Below are positions 20,956 to 31,524 of a DNA stretch of 58,177 bases, in pieces (within the stretch, counting starts at the first letter, position 1; each line of letters starts with the position of its first letter). The notes beneath the pieces are model-generated. The model ran no database searches and was not told the DNA's origin. It saw only the letters and a list, made by a program, of their open reading frames with translations. The translations under genes were made by a program, and so were the position numbers. Source of the DNA: Symbiodinium natans (taxonomy: Eukaryota; Sar; Dinophyceae; Suessiales; Symbiodiniaceae); assembly GCA_905221605.1 (NCBI GenBank), contig CAJNDS010000557.1, forward strand, positions 1,092,902 through 1,151,078, read 5' to 3'.

Positions 20956-23060
20956 GTTTTTGAGAGGGTCTTAAGGGCCATGCTAGAAACCCCATCGTGG
21001 CAGATGCTCAAGCAGACGTGCAGATCTTCCGTTGTCTGATGGGGTTGTTGTTGGGTTTGGAGTTTTGGGTTTAGGGTGTAGGGGTTAGGGTTAGGGTTTA
21101 GGGTTTAGGGTTTGGGGTTTAGGGTTTAGGGTTCAGGCCTCGCGATTCTGGAGTCTTCTGGCTGCGGGCCATGGAAGGTGAAGCAGCACGACCTTAGCCA
21201 TGTCTCCGAGCTTCTACCAACTTCGTTTCAGCTCGCAGATCAAAAGGGGGGCAACTGCTCTTGCTTTTAGGGTGCAGCGTGGATTTAGGCTCAAAGCAAG
21301 AGCCTGCAATGTGGGGGGTATACCCCACACCCTAAACCCGAAGCGTTCAATTCTCCTGTGGTTCGTTGCATCCCACAAGATCCCTAAAGGTGTGGTGTGA
21401 GGCTGCTGAACCGAAAGGCAGGGGCCTTCTCCACCTGGCGCACCTCCGCAGTTGGTCCAAGGGCTCAAACTCAAATGGCCAGCACAGAACCAGAAGCCAG
21501 CAGATGCTAAGAGGGGCTGGGTGTGTGGGTTGTGAGGGTGTAGGGCTTTAGGGCTCCGGGTGGCTTGAGCCGAGCTCGGCCCCGGGACCCACATGCGCTT
21601 CTCAAGGCCAGTCTAAGGGCCCGAAAAACGGCCCTACAGAGCCCCTACAAACGACTCTGAGAACCCTAAACCCTAAGCAATAACCCTAACCCCTAAACCC
21701 TAAACCCTAAACCCTAAACCCGAAACCCTAAACCCTAAACCCTAAACCCTAAACCCTAAACCCCTACAAAGGCGCCCTGTAAGGGCCCTCTAAAGGTTTT
21801 TTGTTGGGGGGGCTCCGCGTGGGCCCACGCCCCTCCGTGCGGCGTCCGAGGCCATGGAGGCCCGGCCACCGGCTTGGGTTCAAAGGGTTTAGGGTTTAGG
21901 GTTTAGGGTTTAAGGTTTAGGGTTTAGGGTTTAGGGTTTAGCCGGTGTTCGGGCTGTCATTGCGAGCCCAGATGCAAAAAGGGCTTAGGGTTTGGGTTGG
22001 TAAGTTTTATATTGGAGATCATGATTTGGAAGTTTGCCTATGTTACATCACAAATTCAGGACTTACACAAACCAGGCTTGATCTCATAAGTACATTCGCC
22101 TCTAGAAAGTTGGAGCATCAGTTTGAGGAGCTTCAGCTGGAACATCAGTTTGAGGGGCCAATTGGAGCATCAGTTTGGAGGGGCTGCAGCTCAAGCATCA
22201 GTTTAAACAAGGGACTCAGTTGGAGAATCAGTTGAGGAGTTTCAGTTGAAGCATCAGTTTCAAGAGTTTTAGTTTGGAGCATCAGTTTGAGGGGTCTCAG
22301 TTGGCGCATCAGTTTTTGAGGAGCTTTAGTTGGAGCAAGAGCTTAGTTGCACAAAGGTCTTCGGGTTTAGGGAAAATGCGCCCCAGGGCCACCCTAAACC
22401 CTAAACCCTAAACACTAAACCCTAAACCCTAAACCCAACCCTAAACAAGCTTCTTTGAGCTTGAGGGTGAGATGGTGTCTAGTCCAAGCTCAAGATGTCA
22501 CCCGAACCCCTCAACGAGTCAGAAGTCTGTATTCGTAGGGAAGAGGGGAATGGCTGGGATCAGCCAGTTGAGGGGCCTTTTGAGAAGTCGTGCTTGACAG
22601 CATCAGCAGTGACGTGCACATGCATGGGCTTCTGACAGTTCCTAAACCCTAAACCCTAAACCCTACACCCTACACCCTAAGCCCTAAACCCTAAACCCTG
22701 AACCCTCAACCCTAAACCCTCAACCCAAAACCCTAATCCCTAATCCCTCATCCCTAATCCCCAACCCTGCCTGCGGTTCGGCCAGCTATGCGGGAGCGGA
22801 AAAACCACAATCCCTAACCCCTAAACCCTGAACCCTGAACGTGCAAGGCCCTGCCGCCGCCTTTTCCGGAGAGGCTGGCCCGCATAGCGGCCCAGCAGCT
22901 TGGATTCTCTCAGATCGTTTGACCATACTTGGAAGTTCATGGCTGGGGGTTTAGGGTTAGGATTTAGGGTGTAGAGGGTTTAGGGTTGAGGGTTTGGCGG
23001 TTCATGCGCACCTATACCCCGATTTGAGCGGTACTTATGGGCCCCAAAGTCCTCTAACTA
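20956..23060. other. Spacer with telomere-like tracts
   Basis: Tracts at about 21068-21135, 21660-21765 (CCCTAAA), 21885-21940 (TTTAGGG), 22388-22445 and 22640-22770. No exon with recognised homology. Confidence 0.65.
22105..22345. repeat. Minisatellite based on GGAGCATCAGTTTGAGG
   Basis: About nine degenerate units of 25-30 bp (variants TTGGAGCATCAGTTTGAGG, TTGAAGCATCAGTTTCAAG, TTGGCGCATCAGTTTTTGAG). Not coding. Confidence 0.92.
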
Positions 23061-23392
23061 GGTTGTGAGGAGACTTATATGGCCTAAGCATGTGGCTGTA
23101 CAGTGCCTACCACTTGGAGGTTCATGGGCACTTCTAAGTCGGGACAGAACTCAAAAGCTTCAAGCCCCATCCATGCATGGCCAGGCAACAGGCGGAGCTT
23201 TCTCGGCTTGCGCAAGCTCCTGGGATGTCAGTGGTCTTCCTTCGTCGGTCAAAGTGCTCAAGGAATTTCAGAACGTCTTGGGCGCAGGTTGGGGGTTGAT
23301 GTCGCTGTACCGGCAGTACAGGGCAGGTTGTGTTGCTTGAGCTGCCGCTGCCGCTGCTTCTGCTGCTTTGCTGCCGCCGCCGCCACCTTCGC

Positions 23393-23428
<36 letters not shown>

Positions 23429-24098
23429 ATCGAATTTTTCCGGCTTCGGATATGGCCGGCCACCGCCCTCCTGCCACCTCATTGAGTTGGGCTCGGAGGA
23501 CTCGTTCCGGGCTTGCAGGATTCTGCCTTGATGCGTCTCAGGTTCATCGTGCGGCCTGGGAAGATGCGCTGCGGGGCGACTTTGACGACAGGCTGCGCGG
23601 TCTGAGGTTTCTGGTTCTGTCAGGGGTGCGAAGTTCGGTTCGGTATCCGGGGCCAAGCCTGAGTTGCACCTGGAAGCCAAGCCAGCAGCCAGCAGGGGCA
23701 GGACGCTTCCTAAGCTTTCCTAGGCCTGGGGTTCAGAGCCATAGGTTCGTAAATCAGGGTTTGAGCGAGAAGTGTGGGATGTGTGACCGATAGAGGCCAA
23801 ACGAGGCGTGTAAAAGCGCCATCACGTGTGGCATGTGTATCCGTTTTGTGGCTCGGTTGCGCGTGTGCATCTTGCATGCTGCTGGAACCTTCAGGGACAA
23901 GGGGCCATGAACTGGGTTGTGTCCAGGACTGCGCCCTCGGACAATTACACCTTGGCCGTGGACGTACGGGGAGATGCGGAAGGCATTGATGGACAGTTCA
24001 AAGAAGGAAGCTTCAAAAGCTCAAGGGGCTTGGTTTAAAAAATATGAAAATTATGTACATAGCTCCACATCCAGACTTAGTATGCTCTGTAGGACACT
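23061..24098. other. Unassigned region with open frames
   Basis: Several overlapping forward and reverse frames of 60-142 codons span this segment, helped by a CTG repeat. The forward stretch around 23960-24060 reads GEMRKALMDSSKKEASKAQG then AWFKKYENYV, which looks protein-like but is unrecognised. It could be coding sequence of gene B's missing N-terminus or of another gene. Confidence 0.3.
23395..23430. repeat. (CTG)n trinucleotide repeat
   Basis: About eleven CTG triplets preceded by GCC/GCG-rich imperfect triplets. It creates poly-Leu, poly-Ala and poly-Gln frames on both strands. Confidence 0.97.
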
Positions 24099-24378
24099 GC
24101 CCTAAACCCTAAACCCTAAACCCTAAACCCTAAACCCTAAACCCTAAACCCTAAACCCTAAACCCTAAACCCTAAACCCTAAACCCTAAACCCTGGTCAC
24201 GTCCTCTGTGGCTCAGGGCGCTGGCGAAATTTGGGGCTAATGCCTCGGGCGTCGCAGCCGACACTCCCGGAGCGGATATGTGTGGGGGGTTTGAGGGTTG
24301 AAGAAACTCGAAGGGTTTAGGGTTTAGGGTTTAGGGTTTAGGGTTTAGGGTTTAGGGTTTAGGGTTTAGGGTTTAGGG
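24099..24378. repeat. Two opposed telomere-like tracts
   Basis: CCCTAAA array at 24099-24195 and TTTAGGG array at 24313-24378, facing each other across about 115 bp of unique sequence. The pair could form a long imperfect hairpin. Confidence 0.95.
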
Positions 24379-25939
24379 GAGGGGCGCCAAGGTTCAGGGA
24401 TTGTGGAGGGAGCCGGACGTTCTGTGCTGCAGAAACGAAGCGATGCGCAGAGCAGTGGAGAGGAGGGTGGGGTGGAGAGTCGGTGATCGATCTAGAGTGT
24501 CGAAGTCTAGGATCTTTGGACTAAGTGATGGTGATGGGCGGTGAAGATTTCGAAAGGGAGGAGATGACAGGAGTCTGCGTGTATCGTCGCCTTCGGTTCT
24601 ACTCGCCTGGTTCCATGGTCTCTTGTGGGGACCCCTGCTTTAGCACCATACTCATTTCTATTCCTGAAGAATGCAGAACTCCAACCTCGAAGCAGTCAAG
24701 AAAGCAAGTACCACCAGCAACACACACAATTACTAGTTCTCTATGGGTCATAACACGGTACCCAATTCCCTGATGCCCTACCGGCAGCCGGCAAGGCAAA
24801 GTGGCGTAGCAAGGCAAAGTGGCAAAGAGCCTCAGCCCGAAGTTCCTTTGTTGCAGGACGTGTTCGACCCGGTACCGGCAAATCCCTGGGCGCAGTGCAG
24901 CCTGAATGTTGCTTGGTGCAGGGTTGCTGAGTTTTGCAGGGTTGTGGCGTGGCTGGGCGATGTTGGCTGGTGTGCCTCTTGCTGAACCCTGCTCGCCTGG
25001 TCATCTTGTCGCATCTCGTGCCGTCTGATGCTCATCGAATGCTGATGGAGACGCGCTGGTGGCCCCAAACCCTAAACCCCAAACCCTAAACCCTAAACCC
25101 TAAACCCTAAACCCCTGAACCCCTGAACCCCTGCACCCCTGAACCCCTGAGCCCCAAAACCCCTAAACCCCTAAGCCCCTAAACCCCTGAGACCTTGCCT
25201 TGTTGTGAGGGCGGCTTGGGCGCTGCCCCACCAGACCGCTCTACACCACGGAAAATTGACTTCATCGCTGAGAAGGCTGGACGGCGTAGGCTTGGCCTAA
25301 GTTCTTTCGGGCTTCATCCCTTCCCCAAACATGGCCCCCCCGATGAAGAGTATCGAAGCGTACGGAGGGAGTGCAGAGTTTTGGGTTTTATTGTCTTGCT
25401 CAAAGTGAGCCCCAAATCCTGGAGCCTCGAGACTTTGCACTGCAGGTGAACCAGAGCCAGAGTGACGGCTCGGGAAACCGTCTGTACTTGTCCGAAGACG
25501 AAGATTCGGTGGCCAGCTCTATGTCTTCAGGAGGAGGCACGTCGAGCGGGGGAATCATCAGGGTTATCATGCTGTTCAGAGGCCTGGATGCAAAACAGGT
25601 CCAGGAAGAAGGGTGATCTTCATCCGATATTCCAGGGCTACGACTGGGTTCGAGGGGGCTTGGGCTTAGCATTGACAGGGTCGCATGCTTTGTGGCGTGG
25701 AAGGGCGTTTGAGTTCGCGACCTGGAGTCAGAAAATCTTGTCGTCAACTGACGAATGTCAACCCTAAACCCTAAACTCTAAACCCTAAGCCCTAAACCCT
25801 AAACCCTAAACCCAAACCCTAAACCCTAAACCCTGTGGGGTGTCAGGCCGCTGATTGCCTATCTGTGCTGAGTAGGCGTTTGCTACCGCCGGGGCCGGCT
25901 GAAAATGACGGGGCCGTGGTTTTCTGCCTGGAAGAGGGC
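24379..25939. other. Spacer, possible N-terminal coding
   Basis: Telomere-like tracts at about 25065-25190 (including CCCCTGAA variants) and 25760-25830. Between them one frame reads KIDFIAEKAGRRRLGLSS (about 25250-25305), and another after AG at 25445-25446 reads VNQSQSDGSGNRLYLSEDED, a Ser/Asp-rich low-complexity stretch. Either could be an N-terminal exon of gene B, but nothing decides it. Confidence 0.3.
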
Positions 25940-26047
25940 TTACTACTATTTGCTTAAGAACCGCACCAACAATAAAGAGTAATAATCCCTATATTGCCCT
26001 TACAAGGGAGAATCGTTTTTTGGGGGGGCTCTTCAGCAAAATAGTAG
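25940..26047. mobile_element. MITE-like element, family 2, copy 1
   Basis: Starts TTACTACTATTTGCTTAAGA and ends CTTCAGCAAAATAGTAG, giving inverted ends. The interior includes ATAATCCCTATATTGCCCTT. Confidence 0.85.
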
Positions 26048-27259
26048 CTCCGTTGCTAAGAAGGGATTTGGGAGTAGTCTTTGATAGAGATTAAAAAGAG
26101 GCCCTCGCAACTTAACCCAGAGTTAAGCCTTCCTGATACAGGCCTGTGCCCTGTGAGCCTATCCATCCCCCTGACGTTTCATGCAGTAAGCAACTTGTGT
26201 AAATAGCTTAATAATATAGGCATGTCGAACCCTATCCCTACCCACGAACCTCCAAGCCCACCCCCCCCCCCCCCCCCCCCCCCAAAAGAAAAACATGAAA
26301 CTGCAGGGTTTAGTTAGGGTTTAGGGTTTAGGGTTTAGGGTTTAGGGTTTAGGGTTTAGGGTTTAGGGTTTAGGGTTTAGGGTTCAGGGTTCAGGGTTTA
26401 GGGTTGATCGGAGTCTGGTGGATCTTGATCTGCTCTAAGCCCTGGATCAGATTTCCAGGTGGGCGGCCAGGAGAGATGTGCCCGGCCGCTTTGACTCACG
26501 AATGGGCTCTGGACTCCTGAAGGGTGCCATTGGACGTCCACACCCAGGTTTAGGGTTTAGGGTTTAGGGATTAGGGTTTGGGGTTTCGGATGTAGGGTGT
26601 AGGGTTGAGGGTGTAGGGTGTAGGGTTCGGCTGCTTTTCAGACCAGGATCCTGTGCTCAAAAGGCATCGTGCTCCAAAACGTCAGGAAACTGCATCTCTT
26701 TAAACCAAGTCAAAGGTTCCCCTTAGTGAGATCCCAAGATGAAACGGATGTTCTGGTCCTACCATACATGTTGGCGCAAAGAACGGAGAAGGGTTGGGAT
26801 GGTTTGAGGGTGTTGAGACTGATCTTGACTGCTACTCGTACGGAAAAGCTTATCCGAATTCACCATCTTTCTTGTGCCATGAACTGGTGTACTGACAGGA
26901 CAGCAAGGCAACCCGTGACCATCGAAGAGACGGGGTGCAGAAAGCCCTAAGGCCCTGTAAACCAAAAGTTTAGCTCCTACGGCTAGGCCGGTGGCATAAA
27001 ATGTTTGGGAGTACATGCTCACAGGACAGGTTGTGTTTTTTTTTTTTTGTGTGTGTGTGTGTGTGTGTGTGCATGTGCATGCCTCCGCGTTGTTAATCTA
27101 GCACCCTGCCATAGACATGCACACACACACACACACTGCCAGGGAGATGATTTTCTGCTCCTCTTAAAAAGCCCATTCCCCGCGGACCTGTTTCCACAAG
27201 ATACGGACAGACTCTTCCCTGCAACGTGGAGCTAGGCGGGGGGCCAGCAGGTTTAGGAG
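26048..27259. other. Spacer, no supported gene
   Basis: A poly(C) run at about 26261-26283, a long TTTAGGG tract at 26305-26405, another at 26548-26640 with GTGTAGGG variants, and GT/CA dinucleotide runs at 27050-27070 and 27120-27136. A 93-codon frame at 26669-26950 is unrecognised. Confidence 0.6.
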
Positions 27260-27345
27260 TTACTACTAGTTTGCTTAAGAACAAAAAAAACAAAAAACAC
27301 TCTTCCTTATTAAGGGTACTTTTGGGCTTCTTAAGCAAATAGTAG
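27260..27345. mobile_element. MITE-like element, family 2, copy 2
   Basis: TTACTACTAGTTTGCTTAAG at the left and CTTCTTAAGCAAATAGTAGG at the right form inverted ends of about 20 bp around an A-rich centre. Confidence 0.88.
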
Positions 27346-29349
27346 GTTAGGCTTGGCCCAATTCGGGCTTGGGAGCGTGTGGGGCTGACTGCCAACTGGA
27401 CTCTACGCAGGTGTCACGAAACGTTCAAGAAGAAAACTCTCTCACAGGAAAAGGGACCCAAAACCTCGGACTTAGGCTTTAGTTGCAACCTCAGCCCTAA
27501 GTGTTTGCTCGCGACCGTTGGGTTTAAGGTTTAGGGTTTAGGGTTTAGGGACTCTAAACCCCAAGCCCTAAACCCTAAAGCCTAAACCCTATACCCTAAA
27601 CCCTATACCCCTTGGGGGTGAAGCCCAGGTCAAGTCGGACGCATCCGCCCGCGCTGAAAGATGCCTGGAGCACAAGCTTTTAGGGCTTCGGACCCTTATA
27701 TGCTTGTATGTGTTAAGGGTTTAGGGTTTAGGGACCCTAAACCCTAAACTCCTAAACCCTAGAAACCCTAAACGCCTATGTGGGCGTCAAGGGCCCAGGG
27801 CCCTCGCATAGCTTTCAGTTCCAGCGAGCCCGCCCCGAAAGCCTGGCAGCCGCTACAGTGAAAGCCCGAATCCCAAAAGGAGATCTCATGCTGCCCTAAC
27901 AGGGTCCAGGGAAGGGGTTCGGCGAAGGTTCGTGGTTCACTTCCCTGAGGGTTTGGGCATCCAGCATCTTCAGCCTTGTCAATTTCCACCAGGCCTTCAG
28001 CCCAGAAGCCAGGTCGACTCTGTTTGGGTGGTTGTCAAAATTGTATGGTCCCTTTTTGGTTCCATATTATGATATGGCACCTAATATTTCGGGTACCACC
28101 CGTTTAGAGGATGATTTGAAGAGTCGTTCTAGGATAAGAAGACTGAACCCGTTGTACATCCAGGCCTCGAGCCCTGAGCCGTGCCCCTGAGAGTACAACC
28201 TGGAGGGCTTAGGATGTCAGGCCCCCACCCCCTCACAAGAACCCGAACCTTAACCCTAACCCCTCAACCCCTAACCCCTAACCCCTAACCCCTAACCCCT
28301 AACCCCTAACCCCTAACCCTCAACCCTCAACCCTAAACCCTAAGCCAGAGCATGCAAGGATCCGCGAGGGTAAGCAACCTCGCCGCCAAAGTCAAGCCTG
28401 TGGACTTCCACTTGAGCCTTTGAAGAGCAGCTTAGGCTTGGAAGCTCTTTTGACTTGGTAAGGCTACCTAGTATCCCCTGGCAAAATCCCCAGAACCCAA
28501 CTTACCCAACTCTTCAAGTCGCAAAGAGCTTCCAAGTGGGGTTTCGGGTTTCGTGTGAGCTTGGGGCGTTCGGAGCCCAGTTCCAGGGAGCTTGGTGAGT
28601 TGAAGAAGCCGTGGGAGGAAGGGGCTTCTAGAGGCTCTAGCCCCCGAAGTCCCATCCGAACGGGGTTTAGGGTTTAGGGTTTAGGGTTTAGGGTTTAGGG
28701 TTTAGGGTTTAGGGTTCACAGCTCCTGCCACTCTGAAAGCCCGAGCCCCTCCTGAGGCTTGGGTGATCCGTGGGTGCGTTGTTGAGGTTGTCCGTTTTCT
28801 TTCGATGGCCTGGAGTGCACTTCAATGCTTGGCTTGGACATCCTTAATAACTCTAAACCCTAAAACCCTATGTGGCTTAAAGTCGAGATTGGGTTGTGGA
28901 ACCGACCGTTCAGCATACTGTCCCGAGCCCTGAAGCCCACAGCCTTGCAACCCTCAACACGAACCATCATCCCTAGCATGGGAGGCTACGTGCCTAGAAG
29001 ACTACTCGCTCATGCTTCTGTTGTACTTGACTTTGTGTACATAACCAGCAAGGAAGTATATGAGCTTATAAACAAAAACCCATTTACATATGTACATATG
29101 TACATACAACCAAAAACAATACATACATACATATATATATATATATGTATATATATATAGGAATGAATAAACGAATAGCTAAATGACTAACTAAATAACT
29201 AAAAATATAGAGCAAGCAAGTATATAAGTCTATCAAATTTCTTCTTTAAGTTTCTGTGACAGCCCTTGCAGGCTCTGTAATCAGAGCGACGGCTGCAGTT
29301 TTTCTCGCAGGTTGAGCAACGCTCAGCCCGATTCGGAGCTGCGTATCAG

Positions 29350-29392
29350 TGAGTGAGTGAGTGAGTGAGTGAGTGAGTGAGTGAGTGAGTGA
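29350..29392. repeat. (GTGA)n tetranucleotide repeat
   Basis: About ten clean GTGA units. It is followed by partly duplicated AT-rich phrases such as AGGAATGAATAAACGAATA, seen at 29160 and 29440. Confidence 0.97.
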
Positions 29393-29819
29393 TATAAGGT
29401 TATCAACCTGCGATATATACATATACCTATAGATATACAGGAATGAATAAACGAATAACTAAAAAGCTAAGTAAATATATAACAAGCAAGCATATAAGGT
29501 TATAAACCTACAAACTTGCTGAACAGCACAGGACAGATGCAACCTCGACCGGCGGGAGGTGTCAGGATGCTCGGGCTGCGTGTGCCAAGAATCCATGTCA
29601 TTGGGTTCCAAGCTTTTTCTTTTTTGGGGGGGGAGGGGGGGGCTAGGGTTTGGGTTTAGGGTTTAGGGCCAGGGTTTAGGGTTTAGGGTTCAGGGTCTAA
29701 CCAGGCGAGGGCAGCAGCAAGCCCGATGCATTGGGGCAACCAGTTCTCATGCAATCCCCGTTGCCCATTCGTCTGGGTTCAGATTTCCCTGGTGGTTAAA
29801 CTGGGTTTTCCGAAATGAA

Positions 29820-29903
29820 GGGTAGCTTATTGGGGTCCTTATTCTACGGGATCTCATTATTTGGGAGACCATATTAGGGGTCCCCTATTGTCGCAAACCA
29901 CCA
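29820..29903. mobile_element. MITE-like element, family 5, copy 2
   Basis: Shares TTATTGGGGTCCTTA and GGTCCCCTATTGTCGCAAACC with the element at 12796-12873. Its left arm is eroded. Confidence 0.6.
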
Positions 29904-31402
29904 CATCTGAAAGGCACCTATGCCCATGTAGGTATTTAACCTGGGTGCCCCTTCGTGACGTTTGTTAAGAGGTTCAATGACTGCAAGGACAGAACCCGCT
30001 GGCGTTTCATTCTGGACTATTCGGCTGGAGGCGGGGAGGGTGGGGGGGGGGGGGGGGAGTTCAGCAGATACACTTTTTTTCTGCATCTGGGCCACTTCGC
30101 GCCTCGTACACGCGGGGCGCGCTTTCAACGAAGTGGTTTGCTGTGAAGCAGGATAGCGCGAACGAGTCAGTATGGCTGCTGGCTACTGTCGTTCTGCCGG
30201 TTGTGGTGGTCGTCTTACAGTCCGAATGTTCCAGGGGGGCTGTAGAGCTCACTGCTGAAAGGTTCTCGCACCCTTTCCTGGCTTTGCAACTACACCAGCT
30301 TCGGAGTGTTCATGCCTAATTCTTCTTTAACCTCCATGGCCCGATGCTCCCAAGCCCTCAAACGAAGGTCTACCCTCAAACTCCTCAAAAGCTTTCAAGC
30401 CGGAAGCCCTGAAGACCAGAAAGCCCTAAGGCCCTGAACCACCAAGCCCTGCAGACCCCAAAGACACTGATGCTCAAATCCGACATGCTCGGAAACATGA
30501 CCCTAAATTTTTAACCACTCCTCAGAATAAGAGGCTTAAAGGGTTTAGGGTCTTTAGTGTCTCCGAGCACTCTAGATAGATAGATAGATAGATAGAGAAA
30601 TAGATATATATATATATATACATACACATGCATACATATAGACCCTAATCGCACGAAGAAATGCACACCCGCAGCTAGGTTCCATTTCATCAAGCACATC
30701 CAATTCAAGTTCGTTGCAAAACAACCCATGCATTAAGCCGAGAGCCGTAGAGCAGCCGTTAAAAGGAACCTCCGAAAAAAAACAAACAGGCCCTAAAGGG
30801 TTTAGGGTTTAGGGTTTCGGGTTTAGGGTTTAGGGTGAGGGAGGAAGCCCCCTATAGGAGACCCGCAAAGGAGGCCCAAACCGGAACGCGATTGACCTTA
30901 TTCGCTTTGCCGATTGATCTTGTTCGTTTGTCGATTGACGACATGTGCTCTGCCGATTGACCTTATTTGCCCTTGCAGGGTATCAAGGATTCAGGGCTTT
31001 TAGGGTCTATAGGGCTTGTGGTTCAGGGCCGTAGCTTTCCTGAGACCATTGTTAAAGGGTTCAGGATTTGGTGTACGCGCCCTGGTGTACGTGCCCCTAA
31101 ACCCTCAAACCTAGCGTGTTGGGAGTCCCAGATCCTGAAAAGTAGCTCTAGGGTAGATGAATCATGCCAGAGAAGGGAGATGGAGGCGTAGCTCTGGGGT
31201 AGACGAATCATGCCAGAGCCAGAAGGGGGATGGAGGTAAACCCTAAACCCTAAACTTTAAGCCCTAAACCCCAAACCCCAAACCCCAAACCCCAAACCCT
31301 AAACCCTAAACCCTAAACCCTAAACCCTACACCGTACCGTTGAGCCAGAGAGCCCTGGAGCCGGCTCTTTGCTACGGCCGAGCACCCGAAAGCCCTTGCC
31401 AG

Positions 31403-31446
31403 GCCTCGTGTTTCTGAACTGCGTGCTCCTGATGCTGGAGCTGGAG
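31403..31446 (+). CDS. Gene B exon 1 (first identified): S1
   Basis: Reads LVFLNCVLLMLELE after two bases of a split codon. Acceptor AG at 31401-31402; donor GC at 31447-31448; phase 0. Short and hydrophobic, so this is one of the less certain exons; phase and fit with the next exon support it. Confidence 0.65.
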
Positions 31447-31484
31447 GCAACAGAGGGGTTTAGGGTTTCGGGGTTTAGGGGAGG

Positions 31485-31524
<40 letters not shown>

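Larger units (their letters stand above)
27346..31402. other. Spacer upstream of gene B S1
   Basis: Telomere-like tracts at about 27525-27610, 27717-27770, 28245-28345 (CCCCTAA units), 28663-28716, 29645-29695 and 31230-31330; AT microsatellites near 29120-29160 and 30606-30620; (GTGA)n at about 29350-29392; poly(G) at 30042-30057. Gene B's N-terminal exons should lie here or further upstream, but none is recognisable. Confidence 0.55.

Noticed and set aside
27093-27395. Reverse frame of 100 codons near GT/CA runs
   Set aside because: Crosses a family 2 element and a CA microsatellite; composition explains it.
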